A stretch of 64,000 bases of DNA from SHZI01 sp040080965 (GTDB lineage: Bacteria; Pseudomonadota; Gammaproteobacteria; Steroidobacterales; GCA-2729495), in NCBI GenBank assembly GCA_040080965.1, contig JBEBHH010000015.1, forward strand, positions 1 to 64,000. Reading direction: 5' to 3'. Positions 6,976-16,102 of this stretch are shown here, piece after piece (position 1 is the stretch's first letter; every line of letters begins with the position of its first letter). The notes below the pieces were generated by a model, which saw nothing but the letters and a program-made list of their open reading frames with translations, was not told the DNA's origin and did no database searches. Position numbers and translations under genes: made by a program.

Positions 6976-8228
6976 GCGCACACGACTACGACGTCCTGAT
7001 CGTCGGCGGCGGTGTGGCAGGCCTGGCCTGCGCCAGCCTGCTCCGGCATTTCCTGCGCGAGCGTGGTGGAGCCCTGCGCATCGGCGTCCTGGAGGCCCGG
7101 GCACCGCGGGCGCCCGCCGCCGGCGCCGGACCGGGACTCCGCGTCCTTGCCATCGCGCCGGCAGGTCGGGCCATTCTCGCGGCTTGCGGCGCCTGGGACT
7201 CACTGCCGCCCGGCATGGCGGCGCCCTACGAGCGGATGCGCGTGTGGCAGGCCGGCAGCACGCCCTTCGGCGCCGGCAGCATCGGGTTCGACGCGGCGGA
7301 CAGTGGCGCGCCCGACCTGGGACACATCGTGGACCACGACTCGCTGCGGCTCGGCCTGTGGAACGCCCTCGCGGAGGCGCCCGGCGGCGCGATACAACTG
7401 TTCATGGACTCGCCACCCACCGGCCTCAGTCCGGCCCCGGACGCGATGACCGTGCAGCTGGCTGACGGCACCAGCCTGCGGGCGCGGCTGCTCGTGGGCG
7501 CCGACGGCGCCGACTCGTGGGTGCGGGCGCAGCTCGGAGTCCCGACCACCGGGCGCGACTACGGGCAGCTGGCGGTCGTCGGCCACGTGAGCAGCGAGCG
7601 GCCCCACGAGCGCACGGCCTGGCAGCGCTTCACGCCGGGCGGACCCGTCGCGCTGCTCCCGCTGGCGGACGGCCGCTCGTCGCTCGTCTGGTCGACCTTC
7701 GAGGCCGAGGCACGCGAACTCGCGGCTCTTCCCGACGACGAGTTCGGCGCCAGGCTGACCGCCGCCACGGGGAAGGTGCTCGGCACGCTGCGCGCCACGA
7801 CCCCGCGGCTCGCCCTGCCGCTGGCCGTGCGGCATACCCATCGCTACACTGGCGCGCGCTTCGCGCTGATCGGCGACGCCGCCCACCAGATCCACCCGCT
7901 GGCAGGGCAGGGCATCAACCTGGGTCTGCTCGACGTTGCTGCCCTGGCCGAGACCCTGGCGACCCATGTGCTGGGCACACGGCTGGCCGATCCGGGTGAT
8001 GCGCTGGTGCTTCGCCGCTACGAACGGTGGCGCAAGGGCGCCAACCTGCTGACGATGGCGGCGATGGAAGGATTGCACCGCGTGTTCACCAGCGACTCCG
8101 CCGCTCTCACGCGTCTCGCGGCCGCCGGACTTGGCGCCGTCGACCGGCTGCCCCTCGTCAAGCGGCTGCTCATGGCCCAGGCTGCGGGATCGATGCCCTT
8201 CGCCGGGAGGCGCCGTGCAGGGCTATAA
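6972..8228 (+). CDS. ubiI: UbiH/UbiF/UbiI-type ubiquinone biosynthesis hydroxylase
   Basis: A second flavin hydroxylase of ubiquinone biosynthesis, 418 residues, in the position of ubiI (visC) downstream of ubiH. It shows LIVGGGVAGLACASLL for the FAD loop, LVGADGADSWVRAQLGV for the DG motif, and GDAAHQIHPLAGQGINLGL for the C-terminal FAD motif. Position suggests C5 hydroxylation (UbiI), but UbiF-like C6 activity cannot be excluded from sequence alone. Its last 14 bases overlap the next gene, which begins with GTG. Confidence 0.85.
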   Translation: MSAHDYDVLIVGGGVAGLACASLLRHFLRERGGALRIGVLEARAPRAPAAGAGPGLRVLAIAPAGRAILAACGAWDSLPPGMAAPYERMRVWQAGSTPFGAGSIGFDAADSGAPDLGHIVDHDSLRLGLWNALAEAPGGAIQLFMDSPPTGLSPAPDAMTVQLADGTSLRARLLVGADGADSWVRAQLGVPTTGRDYGQLAVVGHVSSERPHERTAWQRFTPGGPVALLPLADGRSSLVWSTFEAEARELAALPDDEFGARLTAATGKVLGTLRATTPRLALPLAVRHTHRYTGARFALIGDAAHQIHPLAGQGINLGLLDVAALAETLATHVLGTRLADPGDALVLRRYERWRKGANLLTMAAMEGLHRVFTSDSAALTRLAAAGLGAVDRLPLVKRLLMAQAAGSMPFAGRRRAGL

Positions 8229-9747
8229 GATCTGGGTCTTCGCGCTGGCCCTGTTCCTGATCGGCGGCGGCCTGTTCCTCTACAAGTGGCGCGGCCTCGG
8301 TTATCCCCTGCTGCCCGAAGAGGAAACCCGCATCTGGACGGTGGAGGCCACCTTCCAGTTCGACGCCGGCGAGCGCTCCATGCCCGTCAAGGCGACGCTG
8401 CACATCCCCGGCCTGACCCCCGGCTTCGCGGTGCTCGACGAGAATTTCGTGTCGCGCGGCTTCGGCTTCACCACGCGGCTCGTGGCCGGCGGCCGGCAGG
8501 TGCAGTGGGCCATTCGCCGGACCAAGGGACCGCAGACGCTCTACTACCGGGCCGTCGTCTACAAGGACCCGGCGGAGGCGGAGAACGACACCACACCGCC
8601 CTTCCCGACGGCGCCGGTCCTCGGCGAACCACTCGACACGGCGCTCCAGGAGCTCGTGGCGCAGGTGCGGGAGCAGTCGGCCGACCCGGCATCCTTCACC
8701 GTCGAACTGCTCAAGCGCCTGGCGGACTCCGACGGCGACCAGAACGTGGGGCTGCTGCTGGCGGGCCAGGTCGACCCGACGTCGCGCGCCCGGACCGCCG
8801 TCACCGTGCTTGCGGCCGCGCAGATCCCCGCGCGGCTCATGCGCGGCGTAAACCTGGTGGATCGGGAGCGGCAGGCGCGCATCGTGCCCTGGCTGGAAGT
8901 TCACGACGGCGACCGCTGGCTGTATTTCGATCCGGCCACCGGAGCCCAGGGCCTGCCCGAGAACTTCCTGACCTGGTGGCGGGGCGACGATCCGCTCTAC
9001 ACCATCGACGGCGGCGGCAAGACCGAAATCACGTTCGCCGTCCAGCGCAACGAGGCCGATCCCGTCCTGGTGGCGGAGCGCCGGGCCCAGACAGTGCAGT
9101 CGCGCATCGCAGACTTCTCGCTGTTTTCGCTGCCCATCCAGTCCCAGGCCGTCTATGCCGTGTTGCTGATGATCCCGCTCGGGGCGCTGGTGGTGGTCCT
9201 CCTGCGCAACGTGGTGGGCATCACGACCTTCGGCACCTTCATGCCCGTGCTCGTGGCGCTCGCGTTCCGCGAGACCCAGGTGCTGGCCGGGGTCATCCTG
9301 TTCTCGCTGGTGGTGACCCTCGGCCTGCTGTTCCGGTTCTTCATGGAGAACCTGCGCCTGCTCCTGGTGCCCAGGCTGGCCTCGGTGCTGATCATCGTTG
9401 TGCTGCTGATGGCCGTCATCAGCATCGTGTTCCACCAGCTGGGCCTCGACATGGGGCTGTCGGTCGGGCTTTTCCCCATGGTGATCCTGACGATGACCAT
9501 CGAGCGCATGTCCATCGTCTGGGAGGAGCGGGGCCCCATGGAGGCCATCCAGCAGGGCGTCGGCAGCCTGATAGTCGCGGCCATCTGCTTCACCGTCATG
9601 GAGATCGACGTGCTGAAGCACCTGTTCTTCGTCTTCCCCGAGCTGCTGCTCTGGGTGCTCGCCATCTGCCTCCTGCTGGGCCGCTACAGCGGCTATCGCC
9701 TGCTGGAACTTGTGCGCTTCAAGCAGCTCGCGGTCCCGCCGCGCTGA
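8215..9747 (+). CDS. inactive transglutaminase-like domain fused to a 7TM domain
   Basis: A 510-residue membrane protein. The GTG at 8215 is chosen because the product then begins directly with the first membrane segment (YKIWVFALALFLIGGGLFL). A periplasmic transglutaminase-like domain follows (about residues 40-290, including IPARLMRGVNL and WLYFDPATG), and then seven hydrophobic segments from about residue 325 to the end. This family is considered catalytically dead and is known to travel with ATP-grasp alpha-L-glutamate ligase-like genes and an aspartyl/zinc protease-like partner. The ligase follows immediately; the protease partner is not nearby. Likely an envelope or osmotic sensing module, by inference. 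Confidence 0.85.
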   Translation: MQGYKIWVFALALFLIGGGLFLYKWRGLGYPLLPEEETRIWTVEATFQFDAGERSMPVKATLHIPGLTPGFAVLDENFVSRGFGFTTRLVAGGRQVQWAIRRTKGPQTLYYRAVVYKDPAEAENDTTPPFPTAPVLGEPLDTALQELVAQVREQSADPASFTVELLKRLADSDGDQNVGLLLAGQVDPTSRARTAVTVLAAAQIPARLMRGVNLVDRERQARIVPWLEVHDGDRWLYFDPATGAQGLPENFLTWWRGDDPLYTIDGGGKTEITFAVQRNEADPVLVAERRAQTVQSRIADFSLFSLPIQSQAVYAVLLMIPLGALVVVLLRNVVGITTFGTFMPVLVALAFRETQVLAGVILFSLVVTLGLLFRFFMENLRLLLVPRLASVLIIVVLLMAVISIVFHQLGLDMGLSVGLFPMVILTMTIERMSIVWEERGPMEAIQQGVGSLIVAAICFTVMEIDVLKHLFFVFPELLLWVLAICLLLGRYSGYRLLELVRFKQLAVPPR

Positions 9748-10709
9748 TGCTCGGCCTGATCGGCAAGCTGGCCGGGAACGGGGTGGTTGGGCTCAACGAG
9801 CGGAACTGCCAGTACATCATGCGGTACAACCCGCGGCGCCTGTACCCGCTGGTGGACGACAAGCTCGCGACGAAGCGCCTGGCCATGGCTGCCGGCCTGC
9901 CGGTGCCCGAGCTCTACGGCGTGATCGGCAGCCATCGCGAGGTCCGGGACCTGCCATCGATCGTGGCCGCCCACCGGGACTTCGTCGTGAAGCCCGCCCA
10001 GGGGTCCGGCGGCGATGGCATCCTGGTCATCTCTGCCCGGGTCAAGGACCGGAACGTCTACCGGCTCGTCGACGGCTCGATCATGGGGGAGGACGATATC
10101 GAGCATCACCTTTCCAACATCATCAGCGGCCAGTACAGCCTCGGTGGCCACCGGGACGTCGCCCTGATCGAATACTGCGTGAAGTTCGATGCCACCTTTG
10201 CCGAGCATTCGTTTCGCGGCGTGCCGGACATCCGCGTGATCGTTTTTCGCGGCTACCCGGTGATGGGCATGGTCCGCCTGCCGACGCGCCGGTCCCACGG
10301 CAAGGCGAACCTGCACCAGGGCGCCGTGGGCGCCGGGCTTGATCTTGCCACGGGCCGGACCACCTTCGGGGTCACCGGCAACTCGACCGTGACGGAGCAC
10401 CCCGACACCGGCGCCGCCATTGCCGGCCTGCAGATCCCCCAATGGGAGTTCCTGCTGCAGTTTGCGGCCCGCTGTTACGAGCTCACCGGCCTCGGCTACC
10501 TCGGCGTCGACATCGTCCTCGACCGGGACAAGGGGCCGATGCTGCTGGAGCTGAACGCGCGCCCTGGACTGAACATCCAGATCGCAAACCGCTGCGGGCT
10601 CCGCCCCCGGCTGGACCTGGTGGAGGCACAGCCGGCTGGCGCTTCCGTCGAGGAGCGGGTCGCCTTTGCAATGGACACGCTGGCGACGGCGGCACCGGCG
10701 CTTAACTGA
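9747..10709 (+). CDS. alpha-L-glutamate ligase-like ATP-grasp protein
   Basis: A 320-residue RimK-related ATP-grasp enzyme. The start ATG shares its A with the TGA stop of the 7TM gene (TGATG), so translation is coupled. ATP-grasp features are FVVKPAQGSGGDGILVI (glycine-rich nucleotide loop), DIRVIVFRGYPVMGMVRLP, and the metal-binding MLLELNARPGLNIQ. The family is predicted to attach glutamate or a similar amino acid to a peptide or protein; the acceptor is unknown. The pairing with the transglutaminase-like 7TM protein is conserved across Gammaproteobacteria, here attached to the ubiquinone operon. Confidence 0.87.
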   Translation: MLGLIGKLAGNGVVGLNERNCQYIMRYNPRRLYPLVDDKLATKRLAMAAGLPVPELYGVIGSHREVRDLPSIVAAHRDFVVKPAQGSGGDGILVISARVKDRNVYRLVDGSIMGEDDIEHHLSNIISGQYSLGGHRDVALIEYCVKFDATFAEHSFRGVPDIRVIVFRGYPVMGMVRLPTRRSHGKANLHQGAVGAGLDLATGRTTFGVTGNSTVTEHPDTGAAIAGLQIPQWEFLLQFAARCYELTGLGYLGVDIVLDRDKGPMLLELNARPGLNIQIANRCGLRPRLDLVEAQPAGASVEERVAFAMDTLATAAPALN

Positions 10710-10748
10710 CGGGCGAACGCGCCAGTCGTACATCGGATAGGACCTCGA

Positions 10749-11834
10749 ATGGGACACCAGACACCTCTTTACCCTGCCCACGTTGCGGCCGGCGCCCGCA
10801 TCGTCGAGTTCGGCGGCTGGGACATGCCACTGCAGTACGCGTCGGCGCTGGCGGAACACCATGCCGTCCGCAAGGCCTGCGGCATCTTCGACGTCTCGCA
10901 TATGACCGTGGTCGACGTGATGGGCCCGGATGCGACAGCGTTTCTCCGGCGACTCCTCGCCAATGACATCGGCAAGCTCCGGGAAGCGGGGCAGGGTCTC
11001 TACAGCTGCATGCTCAACGACGCCGGCGGCGTCGTGGACGACCTGATCGCGTACTCGACGGGCGACGACCGCTTCCGGCTCGTCGTGAACGCGGCCACCC
11101 GCGCCCAGGATCTGGCCTGGCTGGCCCGCGTCGCGGACCGGGACGACGTGGTGCTGCGGCACCGGGACGACCTGCTGATGATCGCGGTCCAGGGCCCGGC
11201 GGCGCGCGAGCTGGCGGCGTCCCTGCTGCCGAACGGCGCCGGCCACGCCGCACTGGCGCTGAAGCCGTTCACTTCGCTGCTGCAGGACGACCTGTTCGTG
11301 GCGCGCACCGGCTACACCGGCGAAGACGGCTTCGAGGTCATCCTGCCCGTGCCCGCGGGAGTCGCGCTCTGGAACGCGCTGGCCGGGGCCGGCGCCACGC
11401 GCTGCGGCCTCGGCGCCCGTGACACGCTGCGCCTCGAGGCTGCCCTGAACCTCTACGGCCAGGACATGGATTCGGGCACGTCGCCCCTCGTGTCGGGCCT
11501 GGCCTGGACCGTGGCGTTCGAGCCTGCCGGCCGGCAGTTCCGCGGCCGTGCCGCGCTGGAGCAGCAGAAAGCGGCGGGGATCCGCGAAAAGTTGACGGGC
11601 CTGCTCCTGGAAGATCGCGGTATCATGCGGCACGGCCAGCGGGTGCTCACCTCGGCCGGCGAAGGCGTGATCACCAGCGGCGGTTTTTCCCCCACCATGG
11701 ACCGGTCAATCGCACTCGCCCGGGTACCTGCGGCGGCCGAGGGTCCCTGCCAGGTGGAAATCCGCTCGGCCCTCCGGGCTGCACGCATCGTGCGTCCCCC
11801 GTTCGTCCGTCACGGCCGGGTGCTTGTCGAGTAG
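10749..11834 (+). CDS. gcvT: glycine cleavage system aminomethyltransferase (T protein)
   Basis: Transfers the methylene group from aminomethyl-lipoyl H protein to tetrahydrofolate, releasing ammonia. The 361-residue product has the standard N terminus TPLYPAHVAAGARIVEFGGW, ACGIFDVSHM, the ARTGYTGEDGFEV motif and LGARDTLRLEA. It heads a complete gcvT-gcvH-gcvPA-gcvPB series. The 39-base gap upstream is too short for a glycine riboswitch, and an AGGAC ribosome-binding site precedes the ATG. Confidence 0.96.
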   Translation: MGHQTPLYPAHVAAGARIVEFGGWDMPLQYASALAEHHAVRKACGIFDVSHMTVVDVMGPDATAFLRRLLANDIGKLREAGQGLYSCMLNDAGGVVDDLIAYSTGDDRFRLVVNAATRAQDLAWLARVADRDDVVLRHRDDLLMIAVQGPAARELAASLLPNGAGHAALALKPFTSLLQDDLFVARTGYTGEDGFEVILPVPAGVALWNALAGAGATRCGLGARDTLRLEAALNLYGQDMDSGTSPLVSGLAWTVAFEPAGRQFRGRAALEQQKAAGIREKLTGLLLEDRGIMRHGQRVLTSAGEGVITSGGFSPTMDRSIALARVPAAAEGPCQVEIRSALRAARIVRPPFVRHGRVLVE

Positions 11835-11851
11835 AAAATCAGGAAAACCGC

Positions 11852-12244
11852 ATGAGCGACGTGCCCAGGCAGCTCCAGTACACGAAAGAACACGAGTGGC
11901 TCCGCCGCGAGGACGACGGGACCGTCGTCGTCGGCATCACCGACCACGCGCAGCACCAGCTGGGCGAGCTCGTCTATGTCGAATTGCCCGAGGCCGGGCG
12001 CGCCCTCAAGCCGGGTGACGCCATGGCGGTGGTCGAGTCCACCAAGGCCGCTTCCGATGTCTACGCGCCGCTGGCGGGCACAGTGACCGGCGTGAACCCG
12101 GCGCTCGCGTCCCAGCCCGAACTGGTGAACACGGATCCCTACGGCGCCGGCTGGCTCGTCCGCGTCCGGCCCGCAGACGGAGGCCCGGCCGGGGGCCTGC
12201 TGGACGCGTCTGCCTACGCCGCGCTCCTCGACGCCGCGCATTGA
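11852..12244 (+). CDS. gcvH: glycine cleavage system H protein
   Basis: Lipoylated shuttle protein of the glycine cleavage complex. The 130-residue product contains the lipoyl site in VVESTKAASDVYAPLAG, where the Lys is modified, and the N-terminal YTKEHEWLR motif. It is 17 bases after gcvT and 18 bases before gcvPA. Confidence 0.96.
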   Translation: MSDVPRQLQYTKEHEWLRREDDGTVVVGITDHAQHQLGELVYVELPEAGRALKPGDAMAVVESTKAASDVYAPLAGTVTGVNPALASQPELVNTDPYGAGWLVRVRPADGGPAGGLLDASAYAALLDAAH

Positions 12245-12262
12245 GCCGGAAGCCGGTCGCCC

Positions 12263-13627
12263 GTGCCGTTCATTCCCCACACTGCTGACGACACGTCCGC
12301 CATGCTGGATGCCATCGGCGTCCGGACCATCGACGACCTCTTCGACGAGATTCCCGCCGCGCTGCGCGTGGACGGCCTGCCCGGAGTGCCCGCCGGCCTT
12401 TCCGAGGCGGCCATCACCCGCCTCATGCGCGAGCGGGCCGCGCGCAACGTGCCCAGCATCTGCTTCCTCGGCGCCGGCGCCTACGAGCACCACATTCCGG
12501 CGGCCGTCTGGGAAATCGCCACCCGCGGCGAGTTCTACAGCGCCTACACGCCCTACCAGGCGGAGGCGAGCCAGGGCACGCTGCAGCTGATCTACGAATA
12601 CCAGTCGATGCTGGCGGGCCTCACGGGCCTGGACGTATCCAACGCCTCCCTCTACGACGGCGCCACCGCCTTTGCCGAAGCCTGCCTGATGGCGGTGCGC
12701 AGCGCCCGCGGGGCGCGCTCCCGGCGGGTGCTCGTGCCCCGCTACGTGAATCCCGTCTGGCGCAAGGTGGCCCGCGCACTGCTGGCGGGGCAGAACGTCG
12801 AGCTCGTGGAGCTGGCCGCCTCCACCGGTCGCACGGACCTCGCCGCCCTGGGGGCGCTCGAGGGGCAGGACTTCGCCGCGCTGTGCATCCCGTACCCGAA
12901 CTTCCTCGGCGGCTTCGAGCCGGTGGACGAGCTCACCGACTGGGCCCATGCCCGCGGGATGCTGGTGATCGCGGCCTGCAATCCGACGGCGCTCGCCCTG
13001 CTGAAGCCACCCGGTGAGTGGGGCACGAAGGGGGCGGACATAGCCTGCGGCGAAGGCCAGCCGCTCGGCATACCGCTGGGTTCCGGCGGGCCCTACTTCG
13101 GATTCCTCGCCTGCCGGCAGGCCCTGGTCCGGCAGATGCCGGGCCGGATCGTCGGGGGCACGGTCGACGTGGAAGGGCGCCCGGGCTTCACGCTGACCCT
13201 CCAGGCCCGCGAGCAGCACATCCGCCGGTCCAAGGCCACCTCGAATATCTGCACGAACCAGGGACTGATGGTCACTGCGGCCACGATCTACCTGTCCCTG
13301 CTGGGCAGCGAGGGATTGCGCCGGGTGGCCGCCCAGTGCCATGCCAACACGCGCTCCCTGGTGGGCGCGCTGACGGGCCTTGGCGGCATAAGCGCGCCAT
13401 TTGCGCCCTATTTCCACGAGGCCGTGCTCACACTGCCGCGGCCCGTGGCGCCGGTGCTCGGGAAACTGGCCGCCGCCGGCATCCTCGGTGGCTACGACCT
13501 CTCGGCCGACTTCCCGGAGCTGGGCCACGGCCTGCTCGTCTGTGCCACCGAATTGCGGACGGCGGAGGACATCGACGCCTACCGGCGCGCCCTCGCGGGT
13601 GTGCTGGGCGTGGCGGTGGCGGCGTGA
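12263..13627 (+). CDS. gcvPA: glycine dehydrogenase (decarboxylating) subunit 1
   Basis: N-terminal half of the split P protein, which decarboxylates glycine and loads the aminomethyl group on the H protein. The 454-residue product begins with GTG (PFIPHTADD) and contains FLGAGAYEHHIPAAV, YTPYQAEASQGTLQ and RREQHIRR-like sequence (QAREQHIRRSKATSNICTNQ), all typical of subunit 1. PLP is bound by subunit 2. The stop overlaps the ATG of gcvPB, so the two halves are made in equal amounts. Confidence 0.95.
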   Translation: MPFIPHTADDTSAMLDAIGVRTIDDLFDEIPAALRVDGLPGVPAGLSEAAITRLMRERAARNVPSICFLGAGAYEHHIPAAVWEIATRGEFYSAYTPYQAEASQGTLQLIYEYQSMLAGLTGLDVSNASLYDGATAFAEACLMAVRSARGARSRRVLVPRYVNPVWRKVARALLAGQNVELVELAASTGRTDLAALGALEGQDFAALCIPYPNFLGGFEPVDELTDWAHARGMLVIAACNPTALALLKPPGEWGTKGADIACGEGQPLGIPLGSGGPYFGFLACRQALVRQMPGRIVGGTVDVEGRPGFTLTLQAREQHIRRSKATSNICTNQGLMVTAATIYLSLLGSEGLRRVAAQCHANTRSLVGALTGLGGISAPFAPYFHEAVLTLPRPVAPVLGKLAAAGILGGYDLSADFPELGHGLLVCATELRTAEDIDAYRRALAGVLGVAVAA

Positions 13628-15144
13628 TGCGCGAGCCGCTCATCTTCGACCAGGGCCGTCCCGGCCGGCGCGCGCCGTCCCAGGCGCCCGGCGTTGCGGC
13701 CCCGACGGACGACCTGCCGGCGGCGCTCATCCGGCGCACCCCGCCGCCCCTGCCGGAGGTCTCCGAGCTGCAGGTCGTACGCCACTTCACCCGCCTGTCG
13801 CAGCTCAACTTCTCCATCGACACGCACTTCTATCCGCTCGGCTCCTGCACGATGAAGTACAACCCGCGAGCGTCCAACAAGCTTGCGATGCTGCCCGGAT
13901 TCCTGGACCGGCACCCGCTGGAGCCGGAGGGTCACGCCCAGGGCTTCCTGGAGTGCCTGTTCGAGCTGCAGGAAATGCTCAAGGCCGTGACCGGCATGAG
14001 CGGCGTGTCGCTGACCCCGATGGCCGGGGCGCAGGGCGAGTTCGCCGGCGTGGCCATGATCCGGGCCTACCACGTGGCCCGCGGCGACGCCGGGCGCACG
14101 CAGATCATCGTGCCGGACGCGGCGCACGGGACCAATCCCGCGACGGCCACCATGTGCGGCTGCGACGTCGTAGAGATTCCCACGGGTCCCGACGGCGACG
14201 TGGACGTGGACGCGCTGCGCAAGGTCGTGGGCCCGCAGACTGCCGGCATCATGCTCACCAACCCGTCCACGCTGGGCGCCTTCGAGCGGCGGATCGCCGA
14301 GATCGCCGCCGTGGTCCACGGTGCAGGCGGGCTGCTGTACTACGACGGCGCCAACCTGAACGCGATCCTCGGGCGGGCGCTGCCCGCTGCCATGGGCTTC
14401 GACGTCGTGCACATCAACCTGCACAAGACCTTTTCCACCCCCCACGGCGGCGGTGGGCCCGGCGCGGGCATCGTCGCGGTGACGGACCGCCTCGAGCCCT
14501 TCCTGCCGATCCCGATCGTGGGCCGGCGCGACGGCCAGCACGACGGCCAGCACGACGGCCAGTACTGCTGGCTGGCGGAGAAGGACCGGCCCCGGAGCAT
14601 CGGGCGCCTGTCCGGCTTCATGGGCAACGCGGGCATCCTGCTGCGGGCCTACGTGTACATGCGCCTGCTGGGCGGGGAGGGCATGCGCCGCGTGTCGGGC
14701 TTCGCCACCCTGAACGCCAATTACCTGATGAAGCGGCTCGCTGCCGCCGGCTTCACGCCGGCATACCCCCAGCGGCGCGCCAGCCATGAGTTCATCATCA
14801 CCCTCAAGGACATTACGCGGGAGACCGGCGTCACCGCCATGGACTTCGCCAAGGCGCTGCTCGACAAGGGCTTCCACGCACCGACCACCTATTTCCCGTT
14901 ACTCGTGCCGGAGTGCCTGCTCATCGAGCCGACGGAAAGCGAGGCGCGGCAGGACCTGGACGGCTTCGCCCAGGCGCTGATCGACATCCGGGACCTGGCG
15001 CTCCGCGATCCCGCCGAGGTCAAGCGGGCGCCGCTGACGACCCCCGTGCGGCGCCTCGACGACGTGCGGGCCGCGAAGCAACTCGACCTGACCTGGCAGA
15101 GCCGGCATCCCGCCCGCCCGGCGGGTTCACACAACCAGGAGTAA
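13627..15144 (+). CDS. gcvPB: glycine dehydrogenase (decarboxylating) subunit 2
   Basis: PLP-bearing half of the P protein, 505 residues. The PLP lysine lies in INLHKTFSTPHGGGGPG, and the substrate region includes FYPLGSCTMKYNP and LTNPSTLGAFE. The ATG at 13627 overlaps the gcvPA stop (TGATG). A short tandem repeat (three 12-bp units) adds an HDGQ-type stretch around residues 301-313 in a loop that is normally short and variable. It is followed after 4 bases by a PfkB kinase gene. Confidence 0.95.
   Translation: MREPLIFDQGRPGRRAPSQAPGVAAPTDDLPAALIRRTPPPLPEVSELQVVRHFTRLSQLNFSIDTHFYPLGSCTMKYNPRASNKLAMLPGFLDRHPLEPEGHAQGFLECLFELQEMLKAVTGMSGVSLTPMAGAQGEFAGVAMIRAYHVARGDAGRTQIIVPDAAHGTNPATATMCGCDVVEIPTGPDGDVDVDALRKVVGPQTAGIMLTNPSTLGAFERRIAEIAAVVHGAGGLLYYDGANLNAILGRALPAAMGFDVVHINLHKTFSTPHGGGGPGAGIVAVTDRLEPFLPIPIVGRRDGQHDGQHDGQYCWLAEKDRPRSIGRLSGFMGNAGILLRAYVYMRLLGGEGMRRVSGFATLNANYLMKRLAAAGFTPAYPQRRASHEFIITLKDITRETGVTAMDFAKALLDKGFHAPTTYFPLLVPECLLIEPTESEARQDLDGFAQALIDIRDLALRDPAEVKRAPLTTPVRRLDDVRAAKQLDLTWQSRHPARPAGSHNQE
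14529..14564 (+). repeat. three 12-bp tandem repeats inside gcvPB
   Basis: CGACGGCCAGCA is present at 14529 and 14541, with a third copy ending in TA at 14553. The frame is kept and the repeats encode DGQH units. They look like a recent replication-slippage expansion. Confidence 0.85.
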
Positions 15145-15148
15145 TGGC

Positions 15149-16102
15149 TTGTCTGCCCTGATCTGCGGCTCGATTGCCTACGACAACATCATGGTCTTCG
15201 AGGGCCGCTTCAAGGAGCACATCCTTCCCGACCAGATCCACATCCTGAACGTGTCCTTCCTCGTCCCGGACCTGCGCCGCGAGTTCGGCGGCTGCGCCGG
15301 CAACGTTGCCTACAACCTGCGGTTGCTGGGCGGCGAGCCCCGCATCATGGCGACGGTGGGCAGCGACTTCGGCCCGTACCGGGCGTGGCTCACCGGCCAG
15401 GGGGTCAACCTGGCCCACGTCCTCGAGGTTCCCGGACTGCTGACGGCCCAGGCGTACATCACCACCGACCTGGACGACAACCAGATCACCGCCTTTCACC
15501 CGGGGGCCATGAACGAGGCCCACCGCAACACCGTGCCCACGGGGGCGCCCCTGAAGGAGACGGGCATCAAGCTCGGCATCGTGTCCCCGGACGGGCGGCA
15601 GGGCATGCTCGACCATGCGGCGCAGCTGCACGCGGCCGGCATCCCGTTCATGTTCGATCCTGGCCAGGGCCTGCCCATGTTCGACGGCGACGACCTGCGC
15701 CACTTCGTCGAGCGGGCCACCTGGGTCGCCGTGAATGACTACGAGGCGAAGCTGCTGGTCGACCGCACCGGCTGGACCGAGGACCAGGTGGCCGGCAAGG
15801 TCCGCGCCCTGATCGTCACCCACGGGGCCAACGGTTCCACCATCCGCGCCGGCGGTGAGCGCTGCGACATTCCCGCCGTGAAGCCGCGGGCCGTCCTCGA
15901 TCCCACCGGCTGTGGCGACGCCTACCGCGCGGGCCTCCTGCACGGCATCGACCGCGGCCTGTCCTGGGGTGACACCGGCCGCCTCGCGTCCCTGCTGGGC
16001 GCGCTCAAGATCGCCCACAAGGGCACCCAGAACCACACCTTCACGCCCGCCTTGATCGCCAGGGAATTCCACGGGGCATTCGGGCATGACCTGCGGCTCT
16101 AG
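15149..16102 (+). CDS. PfkB-family carbohydrate/adenosine kinase
   Basis: A 317-residue ribokinase-type kinase. The N-terminal signature is EFGGCAGNVAYNLRLLGG and the catalytic signature is DPTGCGDAYRAGLLHG, with the Asp of GCGD acting as base. The start is TTG at 15149: AGGAG at 15137-15141 lies 7 bases before it, while the nearby ATG at 15144 leads to a stop after five codons. The family includes adenosine kinase-like and fructokinase-like members; the substrate is not evident. It begins 4 bases after gcvPB and its last 17 bases overlap the next gene, so it seems part of the gcv transcript. Confidence 0.85.
   Translation: MSALICGSIAYDNIMVFEGRFKEHILPDQIHILNVSFLVPDLRREFGGCAGNVAYNLRLLGGEPRIMATVGSDFGPYRAWLTGQGVNLAHVLEVPGLLTAQAYITTDLDDNQITAFHPGAMNEAHRNTVPTGAPLKETGIKLGIVSPDGRQGMLDHAAQLHAAGIPFMFDPGQGLPMFDGDDLRHFVERATWVAVNDYEAKLLVDRTGWTEDQVAGKVRALIVTHGANGSTIRAGGERCDIPAVKPRAVLDPTGCGDAYRAGLLHGIDRGLSWGDTGRLASLLGALKIAHKGTQNHTFTPALIAREFHGAFGHDLRL

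Noticed and set aside
10710..10748. Glycine riboswitch upstream of gcvT
   Set aside because: The gap is only 39 bases, too short for a tandem or even a single glycine aptamer, and no conserved motif is visible.
9693..11633. Long minus-strand open frame antisense to the ATP-grasp ligase and gcvT
   Set aside because: Product is Arg/Gly/Val/His-rich without family motifs, while both sense genes are unmistakable.
14529..14564. Short CRISPR-like repeat
   Set aside because: Units are 12 bp with no spacers and are inside the gcvPB reading frame.
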